From NCBI RefSeq assembly GCF_043099285.1, contig NZ_CP170723.1, positions 434,001-498,000 of the forward strand: a stretch of 64,000 nucleotides of DNA. Direction: 5' to 3'. How positions within the stretch are numbered: the first letter of the stretch is position 1; every line of letters begins with the position of its first letter. This DNA comes from Oryzobacter telluris (GTDB lineage: Bacteria; Actinomycetota; Actinomycetes; Actinomycetales; Dermatophilaceae). This document shows positions 21,387 to 29,079 of this stretch, piece after piece. The position numbers were made by a program, and so were the translations under genes. The notes under the pieces are model-generated. The model was given only the letters and a program-made list of their open reading frames with translations, made no database searches and was not told the origin of the DNA.

Positions 21387-23171
21387 GTGAACGAGCCGGA
21401 CGGTCGACGACGACCGAGGATGCCCCGACAGGTGGGCGAGAACCTCGCGCAGCTGGCCCGCGTCACCAGTGACCTCGCCACGGCCACGTCGGTCGAGGCC
21501 CTGACGAAGATCGTCACGCACCACATGGCCGACGCGGTGGGGGCCACGATCGCCGCGCTCGCCCTGACCGAGGACGACCACGTGCGCATCATCGGGGTCC
21601 GCGGCCTCGATGCACCCGAGGCCGCACAGTGGGAGATCATCCCGATGGACCGGCGGACGACGGTCACCGACGTCGTCCGCAGCGGGCAGCGGCTCGTGCT
21701 CGTGGGGGCCGACGCAATCTCCTCGCGCTACCCCGACCTCGTCAACGCGGTCCGGGGGGAGCGCAGCACCGTCACCGTCCCGCTCCGGGTGGCCGGCCGC
21801 ACCCGCGGGGCGATCCACCTCTCCATCCCCGGACCCGGCGGGCCGCACCCGGCCGAGCTGGAGTTCCTCGACATCCTCGCCGACACCTGCGCCCAGGCCT
21901 TCGAGCGCATCGAGGCCTCGGCGGTCGCCGCCAAGCAGACCGCCCGCCTGGCCTTCCTCGCGGAGGCGTCGATCGCCCTCGCCAAGAGCCTCGACCTCGA
22001 CGCCACGATCCGCCGGGTCGCGCAGCTGGCCGTTCCCGACTTCGCCGACTGGTGCGCCATCGACGTGGTCCGCGACGGCAAGCTGCGCCGCCTCGCGGTC
22101 GCGCACGTCGACCCCGCGAAGGTCGAGCTCGCGATGTCCCTGCAGGAGCGGTGGCCGCCCGACCCGAAGAGCCGCTACGGGGCCATGGAGGTCGTCCGAA
22201 CGGGAACCCCGCTGCTGTTCCCCGTGATCACCGACGCCATGCTCGAGGCGGCGGCCCAGGACGAGGAGCACCTGAAGGTCTCGCGCGAGCTGAACCTGCG
22301 CAGCGCGCTCGCGGTCCCCCTCCTCGTGCGGGGCCGGGTGATGGGCGTCATCACCTGGGTGTCCACCGACGAGTCCCGGCGTTACGACGAGGACGACCTG
22401 AGGTTCGCCGAGCACCTCGCGCGTCGCTCCGCCAGCGCCCTCGACAACGCCGAGCTGTACAGCCAGACCCTCGCGGTCGCCGAGCAGCTGCAGCGCGCGG
22501 TCCTGCCGCACTCGCTCGTGGGGACGCCCTACTGGGACGTCAGCTGCTGGTACGAGCCGTCGGGTCGCACCGAGGTCGGGGGCGACTTCTACGACGGCTT
22601 CGCCCTCGACGACGGACGGTTCGTGGCGTTCGTCGGCGACGTCATGGGGCGCGGGGTCCAGGCCGCCGCCGCGATGGCGCAGGTGCGCGCCGCCGTCCTG
22701 GCCTTCGCCTCGGTCGACCCCCGGCCGGAGGCCGTCGTGGCCAAGCTCGACGGGATGATCCAGCGGTACGGCACCGAGCAGCTGGTCACCCTGGCGTACG
22801 TGCTCGCCGACCCCGAGGCCGGTGTCGCCCACCTCGCGAACGCCGGCCACCTGCCGCCGTGCATCCTGCGGGCCGACGGGTCGGTCGAGCAGCTGCCCTT
22901 CGCCGACGGGCCGCCCCTCGGGCTGGCGCCGGACGGGCGCCGCGGCGCCGCGGTGCCGATGGGTCCGGGCGACATGATGGTCGTCGTCACCGACGGGCTG
23001 GTCGAGCGTCGCGACGAGGACCTCGACGCCGGTCTGGGCCGGCTGTGCGCGGCGCTGCGCGGTGTCGAGGGGTGGCCGCTGGGGCAGGCGCTCCAGCACG
23101 TCGTCGACGCCCTGCGTGACGTGCGGTACGACGACGACGTCGCCGCCCTCGCCCTGCGTCGAACCGGCTGA
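21387..23171 (+). CDS. GAF-GAF-SpoIIE (PP2C) serine phosphatase
   Basis: 594 residues without membrane segments. GAF domain 1 covers ~20-165 and GAF domain 2 ~185-345, with VPLLVRGRVMGVITWVSTDE near its end. The PP2C_SIG/RsbU-type phosphatase covers ~370-592, with metal-binding acidic motifs in VGGDFYDGFALDDG, GDVMGRGVQAAA, NAGHLPP, VTDGLVERRD and YDDDVAALAL; all look intact. The family dephosphorylates anti-anti-sigma factors in partner-switching networks in response to a signal sensed by GAF domains. No anti-sigma partner gene is adjacent. GTG 21387 has AAGGAT 7 nt upstream. Confidence 0.92.
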   Translation: MNEPDGRRRPRMPRQVGENLAQLARVTSDLATATSVEALTKIVTHHMADAVGATIAALALTEDDHVRIIGVRGLDAPEAAQWEIIPMDRRTTVTDVVRSGQRLVLVGADAISSRYPDLVNAVRGERSTVTVPLRVAGRTRGAIHLSIPGPGGPHPAELEFLDILADTCAQAFERIEASAVAAKQTARLAFLAEASIALAKSLDLDATIRRVAQLAVPDFADWCAIDVVRDGKLRRLAVAHVDPAKVELAMSLQERWPPDPKSRYGAMEVVRTGTPLLFPVITDAMLEAAAQDEEHLKVSRELNLRSALAVPLLVRGRVMGVITWVSTDESRRYDEDDLRFAEHLARRSASALDNAELYSQTLAVAEQLQRAVLPHSLVGTPYWDVSCWYEPSGRTEVGGDFYDGFALDDGRFVAFVGDVMGRGVQAAAAMAQVRAAVLAFASVDPRPEAVVAKLDGMIQRYGTEQLVTLAYVLADPEAGVAHLANAGHLPPCILRADGSVEQLPFADGPPLGLAPDGRRGAAVPMGPGDMMVVVTDGLVERRDEDLDAGLGRLCAALRGVEGWPLGQALQHVVDALRDVRYDDDVAALALRRTG

Positions 23172-23190
23172 CCCGTCGTACCGTCGTCCC

Positions 23191-23328
23191 ATGGCCACGC
23201 TCACGCCGGGCACGGACGCCCTGCGGGTGGAGGCGAGCAGCGCCGAGTTCGGTGAGGTCGTCCGCCGTCACCTCGAGCGGTTCGGCACCCGCGAGGAGCT
23301 CGTCCTCGTCTGGGACGACGAGGCCTGA
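23191..23328 (+). CDS. Truncated DUF2218-like protein
   Basis: A 45-residue product. The segment LRVEASSAEFGEVVRRHLER followed by FGTREELVLVW closely resembles the C-terminal half of DUF2218 proteins (~90 residues), whose end is a conserved 'HLxRF-x4-L-V-W' motif. The N-terminal half of the family is absent. An ATG 19 bp after the phosphatase stop starts it, so it may be co-transcribed. It may be a naturally short member or a remnant of a deletion. Confidence 0.55.
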   Translation: MATLTPGTDALRVEASSAEFGEVVRRHLERFGTREELVLVWDDEA

Positions 23329-23346
23329 GGACGCACCGCGCCGCCT

Positions 23347-23360
23347 GACGGTTCGCCGTC
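23347..23360. terminator. Short hairpin between convergent DUF2218-like and aldO genes
   Basis: GACGG and CCGTC pair around a stable TTCG tetraloop just before the aldO stop at 23363. The stem is only 5 bp, so termination strength is uncertain. Confidence 0.35.
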
Positions 23361-23362
23361 GC

Positions 23363-24607
23363 TCAACCCAGGAGGCATTGGAGGAAGGCGTTGTCGAACC
23401 GGCGGCCGGGGTCGACCCGGTCACGCAGCGCGACGAAGTCGGCCATCCGGGGGAACGCGGCGCGCACCTCGGCGGGCTCCATCGTGAAGACCTTGCCCCA
23501 GTGCGGCCGGACGCCGAAGGGCCGCAGCGCCTCCTCGATGACGGGGAGGACGGCGCGCACCGCGGGCAGGTCGCGCACCCAGGTGAAGTGCAGGGCCACG
23601 ACGTCGCCTCCCTCGGCGCCGCTGAGCCAGAGGTCGTCGCCCGCCACCGCGCGCACCTCGGTCACCTGGAGCAAGGGGGTGAACGCCGGAGCGACCCGGC
23701 GCAGCGCCGCCAGGGCCTCGACCCCGTGGGCGCGCGGCACGAAGTACTCGCTCTGCAGCTCCTCGCCGCGGCTGGGCGTGAACTCGAGCCGGAAGTGCGG
23801 CAGCCGGTGCAGCCACGGGCCGGGCACGCCACCCTGCTCGGTGAGGGCCTCGGTGGGCGCCCCGACGAGCATGTGCAGCGGCTCGGTGGCCGCCGACGTC
23901 GACCACACCTCCGCCAGGGGAGGCTCGTCCGAGCGGCTCTTCACCCACAGCTGGTCGACGTGCCGGGGCTCGAAGCGGGTGAACAGGCTGACGCTGTACC
24001 CCGCGGCGAGGACGTCGTCGAGGTGGGCGTCGACGCTCCCCCACGACAGCCCGGTGCGCACCTCCTGGCGCACGAGGTAGGTCGGCTCCACGGCCAGCTC
24101 GAGCCCGACGACCACCCCCAGCGCACCGAGCGCCACGACGCTGCCAGCGAGGTCCGGATGCCCCGGGCCGAGGTGGCGGACCACCCCGTCTGCGCCGACG
24201 ACGTCGAGGGCGCGCACCGCGGCGGCCAGCGACCGGTTGCCCACACCCGACCCGTGGGTGCCCGTGGCCACCGCACCGGCCACGGAGATGTGGGGGAGCG
24301 AGGCGAGGTTGGCCAGCGCCCACCCCTGCGCCTCCAGGGCCGTGGCGAGCTCGCCGTAGCGGACGCCGCCGGTGACCCTGACGACCGAACGATCGGGGTC
24401 GACCTCGATGGTCGTGGGCAGCGCGTCGAGCCCGACGAGCGTCCCGAGGGTGTCGGCGACGTCGGTGAACGAGTGGCGCGAGCCCAGGGCCCGGACCCGG
24501 TCGGTGGAGGCGACGAGGGCGCCCAGCTCGTCGAGGCTGCGCGGCTGCACGAACTCCGGTGCGGCGTAGGTGTACGACCCTGCCCAGGTCGACCCGGCGG
24601 CGCTCAT
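23363..24607 (-). CDS. aldO: FAD-dependent alditol oxidase (AldO/xylitol oxidase family)
   Basis: 414 residues, the length of Streptomyces AldO (~418). The N-terminal FAD domain has WAGSYTYAA, LGSRHSFTDVAD with the histidine (H45) that covalently holds FAD in AldO, and ASLPHISVAGAVATGTHGSG. The substrate domain keeps YSVSLFTRFEP, GGVPGPWLHRLPHFRLEFTP, ELQSEYFVPR, HFTWVRDLP and RPHWGKVFTM. The enzyme oxidises xylitol, sorbitol and related polyols at C1 to aldoses, producing H2O2. With galM and xylA nearby this gives a coherent route from xylitol to xylose to xylulose. A LacI-type operator lies in the divergent gap with galM. Confidence 0.88.
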   Translation of the reverse strand: MSAAGSTWAGSYTYAAPEFVQPRSLDELGALVASTDRVRALGSRHSFTDVADTLGTLVGLDALPTTIEVDPDRSVVRVTGGVRYGELATALEAQGWALANLASLPHISVAGAVATGTHGSGVGNRSLAAAVRALDVVGADGVVRHLGPGHPDLAGSVVALGALGVVVGLELAVEPTYLVRQEVRTGLSWGSVDAHLDDVLAAGYSVSLFTRFEPRHVDQLWVKSRSDEPPLAEVWSTSAATEPLHMLVGAPTEALTEQGGVPGPWLHRLPHFRLEFTPSRGEELQSEYFVPRAHGVEALAALRRVAPAFTPLLQVTEVRAVAGDDLWLSGAEGGDVVALHFTWVRDLPAVRAVLPVIEEALRPFGVRPHWGKVFTMEPAEVRAAFPRMADFVALRDRVDPGRRFDNAFLQCLLG

Positions 24608-24663
24608 CGGGTGGCGCCGGTCGGTGCGGTCCCAGGTGTCGGCATCCCGTCAGCGTAGGGCCG

Positions 24664-24677
24664 TGTGAGCGTTAACA
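24664..24677. promoter_or_regulatory. LacI-family-type operator between aldO and galM
   Basis: TGTGAGCGTTAACA fits the actinobacterial LacI/GalR consensus TGTNANCGNTNACA exactly, centred on CG. It lies 57 bp upstream of aldO and 73 bp upstream of galM, so one regulator could control both. No LacI-family gene is in the window. Confidence 0.55.
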
Positions 24678-24749
24678 TCGGAGCGTCCCGCGCCCGCGGG
24701 TCGAGCACCTCCGGGACTGCGAGCCCGGGCACCCGCCGAAGGAGCGCCG

Positions 24750-25784
24750 ATGACGAGCCCCCGCCCCGTCGGCACCCTCCCCGACGGCCGCACGGTCCTC
24801 GGCCACGTCCTCACGGCACCCGGCATCCGCCTCGAGGTCCTCGACCTCGGGGCCACGGTGCGCTCGCTGCGGCTCTCCGAGGACGAGGGCCCCGGCACCG
24901 AGGTCGTCCTCGGCCACCCCGACGTCACCGACCACGTCAGGGCGCCCCTGGAGTTCCAGGGCGCCGTCGTCGGTCGGTGGGCGAACCGCATCGCCGGCGC
25001 GCGCCTCGTCCTCGACGGGACCGTCCACGAGCTCGCGGCGAACGAGGGGACGACCTGCCTGCACGGCGGCCCGGACGGCTTCCAGCTGCGCACCTGGCGC
25101 TTCGCGGAGGCGACCGAGGACACCGCGACCCTCGAGCTGGTCAGCCCCGACGGCGACGCCGGCTTCCCCGGTCGCCTCGTGGCACGGGCCACGTACCGGG
25201 TCGCCCCCGGCGAGGTGACCATCCAGCTCACCGCGACCACCGACGCCCCCACGGTCGTCAGCCTGACCAACCACGCGTACCTCAACCTCGCCGGCGGCGG
25301 CACGGTGGCCGACCACGTCCTCACGGTGGAGGCCGACCACTGGCTCCCCGTCGACGGCGCCGGCATCCCCATGGGGGTCGAGCCGGTCGACGGCACCCCG
25401 TTCGACCTCCGCCGGCCCACCCGCGTCGGCGACGCCCTCGCCGCCACCCACCCGCAGGTGGTGGCGGCCGGCGGCCTCGACCACGCCCTGGCGACCAACG
25501 GCACCGGCCTGCGGCGCGTCGCCCGGCTCGAGCACCCGCCGACCGGCCGTGCCCTCGACGTCCTCACCGACCAGCCCTCGCTGCAGGTCTACACGGGCAA
25601 CGCCCTCGACGGCACGCGCCGCGGGCACGGCGGAGCCACCCACCCGAGGCACGGCGGCATCGCCCTGGAGACCCAGCGGCCACCGGACGCCCCGAACCAG
25701 CCCGACCTCGGACCATCGGTGCTGCGCCCCGGCGAGGAGTACCGCTCGACGACGGTGTGGCGCTTCGGGCGCACCGCCTCCTGA
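24750..25784 (+). CDS. galM: Aldose 1-epimerase (mutarotase)
   Basis: 344 residues, typical length. Catalytic elements are visible: NRIAGARLVLDG, TTCLHGGPDGFQLRTW with H105, LTNHAYLNLAGGG with the catalytic acid H175, and the C-terminal glutamate of GIALETQRPPDAPNQP as base. It interconverts alpha and beta anomers of aldoses. Here it would supply the anomer needed by xylose isomerase. AAGGAG about 7 nt before the ATG is a good ribosome binding site. It is divergent from aldO and convergent with xylA. Confidence 0.92.
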   Translation: MTSPRPVGTLPDGRTVLGHVLTAPGIRLEVLDLGATVRSLRLSEDEGPGTEVVLGHPDVTDHVRAPLEFQGAVVGRWANRIAGARLVLDGTVHELAANEGTTCLHGGPDGFQLRTWRFAEATEDTATLELVSPDGDAGFPGRLVARATYRVAPGEVTIQLTATTDAPTVVSLTNHAYLNLAGGGTVADHVLTVEADHWLPVDGAGIPMGVEPVDGTPFDLRRPTRVGDALAATHPQVVAAGGLDHALATNGTGLRRVARLEHPPTGRALDVLTDQPSLQVYTGNALDGTRRGHGGATHPRHGGIALETQRPPDAPNQPDLGPSVLRPGEEYRSTTVWRFGRTAS

Positions 25785-25785
25785 C

Positions 25786-25806
25786 GCGGGAACGAGAACC
25801 TCCCGC
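25786..25806. terminator. Weak hairpin between convergent galM and xylA
   Basis: GCGGGA (25786-25791) and TCCCGC (25801-25806) pair around a 9-nt loop, filling the 22-bp gap between the two stop codons. Confidence 0.4.
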
Positions 25807-26985
25807 TCAGCCGACGAGGTGCTCGATGGCCAGCTGGTTGAGCCGGACGAAGCCGTAGTCGCGGCGCCCGGCGGCCTCGGGGTCGAAGTCGTCCGGGGTC
25901 GCGAGGAAGTCGTCCACCGACTCGCCCTCCGCCAGCGTGGGGGTCGCGAGGTCGGTGACGCCGGCGTACGCCCAGGCCTCGTGCACGCGCGGGTCGGCCC
26001 GGAACGCCGCGGCCTTCTCGGCGAGCAGGAGGTAGCTCGCCATGTTGGCCCTGGCCGACTCCCACACACCCTCCATGTGCTCGGTGCGCGAGGGCTTGTA
26101 GTCGAAGTGGCGGGCCCCGGTGTAGCGCGGGGCGTCCGGGCTGCCGGGGAAGCCGTTCTCGAGCAGGTCGACGGTGAAGAACGCCGAGGTGAGGTCGCCG
26201 TGGCCGAAGACGAGGTCCTGGTCGTACTTCAGGCCGCGCTGGCCGTTGAGGTCGAGGTGGAACAGCTTGCCGCTCCACAGCGCCTGCCCGAGGGCGTGGA
26301 CGTAGGACAGGCCCGCCATCTGCTCGTGGCCGACCTCGGGGTTGAGGCCGACGATGTCGCCGTGGTCGAGCTCGGCGATGAGGGCGAGGGCGTGCCCGAC
26401 CGTGGGGAGGAAGATGTCGCCGCGCGGCTCGTTCGGCTTGGGCTCCAACCCGATCCGCAGGTCGTACCCCTGGCTCTTGATGTAGCCGGCGACGGTGTCC
26501 AGGCCCTCCTTGTACCGCTCGAACGCGGCGTGGACGTCCTTCGACCCGTCGTACTCGCTGCCCTCGCGGCCGCCCCACATGACGAAGGTCGTGGCGCCCA
26601 TGCGGGCGGCGACGTCGACCGCGCGCAGGATCTTGCGCAGGCCGAACCGGCGCACGCCGCGGTCGTTCGACGTCAGCCCGCCGTCCTTGAACACCGGGTG
26701 GCTGAACGTGTTCGTCGTGATCATCTCGATGACGAGCCCGGCGGCGTCCGTGGCCTGCTTCAGCCGGTCGAGCCGGGCGTCCTTCGTGGCGGTGTCGGCC
26801 TCGAAGGGGTGGACGTCGTCGTCGTGGAAGGAGATACCCCACGCGCCGAGCTCGGCCAGCCGGTCCGAGTACTCCCAGGGGTCGAGGGCGGGGCGGGTGG
26901 GGCCGCCGAACGGGTCGGTCCCCGTCCATCCGACCGTCCACAGACCGAACGAGAACCGGTCCTGCGGCGTGGGCTGGCGCGTCAT
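25807..26985 (-). CDS. xylA: Xylose isomerase
   Basis: 392 residues, matching the short actinobacterial class I enzymes (~388). Active-site elements are intact: the His-Asp pair in WGISFHDDDVHPFEAD, the metal-site segment LEPKPNEPRGDIFLPTVGHA, VGLNPEVGHEQMAGL, FHLDLNGQRGLKYDQDL and FGHGDLTSAFFTVDLLE. It converts D-xylose to D-xylulose (and glucose to fructose) with two divalent metals. GGAG 5 nt before the ATG. It is divergent from the ROK regulator; no xylulokinase gene is in the window. Confidence 0.97.
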   Translation of the reverse strand: MTRQPTPQDRFSFGLWTVGWTGTDPFGGPTRPALDPWEYSDRLAELGAWGISFHDDDVHPFEADTATKDARLDRLKQATDAAGLVIEMITTNTFSHPVFKDGGLTSNDRGVRRFGLRKILRAVDVAARMGATTFVMWGGREGSEYDGSKDVHAAFERYKEGLDTVAGYIKSQGYDLRIGLEPKPNEPRGDIFLPTVGHALALIAELDHGDIVGLNPEVGHEQMAGLSYVHALGQALWSGKLFHLDLNGQRGLKYDQDLVFGHGDLTSAFFTVDLLENGFPGSPDAPRYTGARHFDYKPSRTEHMEGVWESARANMASYLLLAEKAAAFRADPRVHEAWAYAGVTDLATPTLAEGESVDDFLATPDDFDPEAAGRRDYGFVRLNQLAIEHLVG

Positions 26986-26999
26986 CGCGTCTCCTGACG

Positions 27000-27024
27000 T
27001 AGTTTGTTGTGTCGTGCAACTTAT
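27000..27024. promoter_or_regulatory. Candidate ROK/XylR operator in the xylA promoter region
   Basis: An AT-rich imperfect inverted repeat (TAGTTTGTTG ... CAACTTA) lies midway between the divergent xylA and ROK starts, in a 65-bp gap. Its GTTTGTT-type half-site resembles xyl operators of other bacteria. The ROK protein is the obvious ligand. Confidence 0.45.
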
Positions 27025-27050
27025 CGTGGCGGACCGGTAGGGTCAACCCC

Positions 27051-28262
27051 GTGCCGCGCCCTCCTGGACCCCCGGCCGCGCGCCAGTCGGGACTGCGCGA
27101 GGCCAACCTCGCCCTCGTCCTGCGCACGGTGTGCGCCGCGCCGGAACCGCTGTCCCGGGCGGGCGTCGCCGCCGTCACCTCGATGACGCGCTCCACCGTC
27201 TCGCGGCTGGCCGACGCGCTCGTGGCGGCCGGCGTCCTCGACGAGCTCGACCCGCCGGCGACCGCCGGTCCGGGCCGACCCGCGACGCCCCTGGCGCCGG
27301 GCCGCGGGGTCCTCGGGCTCGGCCTGCAGGTCGACGTCGGACGGCTGGCGGTGCGCGTCCTCGACCTGCGGGGCGCCGTGGTCGCCCAGGTCGTGGTGGA
27401 GCGCGACCTCGCGGCGTCCGACCCGGTCGCCACGCTGGCCCTCCTCGCCGACCTCTCGCGCGGTGTCCTGGCCGGGCTCCCCTCTCGCGCAACGGTGGTC
27501 GGCGCGGGGCTGGCCCTGCCCGGCATCGTGTCGACCGCCTCCGGCACGCTCCTGCGCGCGCCGAACCTCGGCTGGTCCGACGTCGAGGTCGCGGCCCTGG
27601 TGCCGCGCGACGCGACGTCCGGGCTGCCGTTGCGGGTCGACAACGAGGCGAGCCTGGGCGCCCTCACGGTGGCCGAGCCGGCGCCGGGCCGCCCCGGGCC
27701 GCTCGCCGACTTCCTCTACCTCTCCGGCGAGGTCGGCATCGGTGGCGCCGTGGTGGTCGACGGGCGCGTCGTCGGAGGACGCCACGGGTGGGCGGGGGAG
27801 GTCGGGCACGTGTGCGTCGACCCCGCGGGACCGCGCTGCCGCTGCGGGTCCACCGGCTGCCTCGAGCTGTACGCCGGTCGGGTCGCCCTGCTCGAGGCGG
27901 CGGGGCTGCCCCCGGGAGCCACGACGCGAGAGCTGGTGTCCCGCAGCTCATCCGGTGATGCCGCGACCCACGCCGCACTGGGCCGTGCGGCCGAGGCCCT
28001 GGGGGTCGCGCTGGCCGGCGTCGTCAACGTCCTCGACGTCCCGGCCATCGTCCTCGGTGGCCACCTGGGGCAGGTCGGCGACTACCTGAGGCTCCCGCTG
28101 GAGGCCGCCCTGCGGGAGCGGGTGCTGTCCGCCCGGTGGGTGCCCCCCGAGGTCCGCACCGCCCCGGACGACCCCGCTCCCGGCGCCACCGGTGCCGCGC
28201 TGCGGGCGCTGGCCGACCTCCTCGAGGACCCGGCGCGCCACCTCCCCGTCACCAGCACCTGA
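27051..28262 (+). CDS. ROK family transcriptional repressor (XylR-like)
   Basis: 403 residues. An N-terminal winged-helix DNA-binding domain (~10-75; LREANLALVLRTV ... SMTRSTVSRLADALVAAGVL) precedes a full ROK domain. The ROK zinc motif is intact as CRCGSTGCLELYAG, with the sugar-binding GEVGH just before it and nucleotide-site-like VDNEASLGAL. GTG 27051 is chosen; the frame begins 14 codons earlier inside the operator region. As the divergent neighbour of xylA it is probably a xylose-responsive repressor. A perfect hairpin follows the stop. Confidence 0.9.
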   Translation: MPRPPGPPAARQSGLREANLALVLRTVCAAPEPLSRAGVAAVTSMTRSTVSRLADALVAAGVLDELDPPATAGPGRPATPLAPGRGVLGLGLQVDVGRLAVRVLDLRGAVVAQVVVERDLAASDPVATLALLADLSRGVLAGLPSRATVVGAGLALPGIVSTASGTLLRAPNLGWSDVEVAALVPRDATSGLPLRVDNEASLGALTVAEPAPGRPGPLADFLYLSGEVGIGGAVVVDGRVVGGRHGWAGEVGHVCVDPAGPRCRCGSTGCLELYAGRVALLEAAGLPPGATTRELVSRSSSGDAATHAALGRAAEALGVALAGVVNVLDVPAIVLGGHLGQVGDYLRLPLEAALRERVLSARWVPPEVRTAPDDPAPGATGAALRALADLLEDPARHLPVTST

Positions 28263-28269
28263 CGCCGCT

Positions 28270-28294
28270 GCGCTCGGCCCCGAGGGCCGAGCGC
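28270..28294 (+). terminator. Hairpin terminator after the ROK gene
   Basis: GCGCTCGGCCC (28270-28280) and GGGCCGAGCGC (28284-28294) form a perfect 11-bp stem around CGA, 8 bp beyond the stop. Confidence 0.7.
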
Positions 28295-28313
28295 GAGGGT
28301 GCCCGGGAGGGGG

Positions 28314-28342
28314 TTGACAGCGGCGACGCCTCGCGCTTTACT
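28314..28342 (+). promoter_or_regulatory. Sigma-70-type promoter for the ArsR-remnant/SRPBCC unit
   Basis: TTGACA (28314-28319), a 17-nt spacer and TTTACT (28337-28342). It points toward the SRPBCC gene and lies directly upstream of an ArsR-type palindrome. Confidence 0.7.
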
Positions 28343-28352
28343 CAACACCTCA

Positions 28353-28374
28353 GTTAATCAACCAAATGGTTAAC
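28353..28374. promoter_or_regulatory. ArsR-type operator downstream of the promoter
   Basis: GTTAA ... TTAAC outer arms enclose AACC-AAAT-GGTT inner arms (28360-28371), an AT-rich palindrome of the kind bound by ArsR/SdpR regulators that head SRPBCC operons. It covers the likely transcription start. Confidence 0.5.
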
Positions 28375-28397
28375 AACAGGCCGAGGAGGTGCACAGG

Positions 28398-28532
28398 ATG
28401 ACGACCCCCACGACCGCGGGACCCGACCGGCACCGCCGGAACCGCGAGGCCGCCTTCGCCCGGCTCGACGCCCTGCTCGCCACCCTCGGCCCCCATCCCA
28501 CCCCCATCGTGGACCACCAGAAGGAGCACGAC
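28398..28532 (+). pseudogene. Putative remnant of an ArsR regulator fused in frame to the SRPBCC gene
   Basis: A GAGGAGG ribosome binding site and ATG start a 45-codon stretch in the same frame as the SRPBCC gene. Its middle (RRNREAAFARLDALLATLG) resembles the C-terminal helix of ArsR regulators that normally precede SRPBCC genes, while the winged-helix domain is missing. The promoter and operator are kept. This looks like an internal deletion in an arsR gene. It might instead be a short leader peptide. Confidence 0.35.
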
Positions 28533-29018
28533 ATGAGCACCACGACCGGCACCAACACCCTCCGCCTCGACGTCCCCGCCGGCGTCCCGTGGATCGACTT
28601 CACCCGCGAGTTCGACGCCCCCGTGGCTGCGGTGTTCGAGGCGCACCGCGACCCCGAGAAGGTCCGGCAGTGGCTCGGCCCCCGCGGCTACGACATGCAG
28701 ATCGAGTCGTGGGACTTCGTCTCCGGCGGCGGCTACCGCTACGAGCACGTCACCGACCACGGGACCTTCGGCTTCCGCGGCGTCTTCCACTCGGTGCGCG
28801 AGAACGAGTTCGCCCTCCAGACCTTCGAGTTCGACGGCGCCCCCGACGAGGTCGCGCTGGAGTTCATGTGGTTCGAGGACCTCGGCGACGGCCGCACCCG
28901 GCTTCGTGGCCGCAGCATCGGCCGCACCGTCGAGGGCCGCGACGCCATGGTCGCCTCCGGCATGGAGCACGGCATGGTCGAGAGCTACGAGCGCCTCGAG
29001 GAGCTCGTCACGGGCTGA
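28533..29018 (+). CDS. SRPBCC (START/AHSA1-like) domain protein
   Basis: 161 residues, the usual AHSA1 length. Family elements are FTREFDAPVAAVFEAHRDPE, VRQWLGPRGYDM, SGGGYRYEHVTDHGTFGFRG and a C-terminal helix GMEHGMVESYERLEELV. The fold is a helix-grip cavity for hydrophobic ligands; specific function is unknown. ATG 28533 has AAGGAG 7 nt upstream. The frame also reads back to 28398 without a stop, so a longer fusion is possible. Such genes normally form an operon with an ArsR regulator. Confidence 0.85.
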   Translation: MSTTTGTNTLRLDVPAGVPWIDFTREFDAPVAAVFEAHRDPEKVRQWLGPRGYDMQIESWDFVSGGGYRYEHVTDHGTFGFRGVFHSVRENEFALQTFEFDGAPDEVALEFMWFEDLGDGRTRLRGRSIGRTVEGRDAMVASGMEHGMVESYERLEELVTG

Positions 29019-29043
29019 CCCCACGACGAGCCCACCGCCCCGC

Positions 29044-29072
29044 ACCCCGGTCGACCCCACGGTCGCCGGGGT
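29044..29072. terminator. Possible hairpin between convergent SRPBCC and lipoprotein genes
   Basis: ACCCCGG (29044-29050) pairs with CCGGGGT (29066-29072); an alternative CGACCCC/GGGGTCG stem overlaps it. It fills the 61-bp gap between the two stops. Confidence 0.4.
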
Positions 29073-29079
29073 CGTGGCG

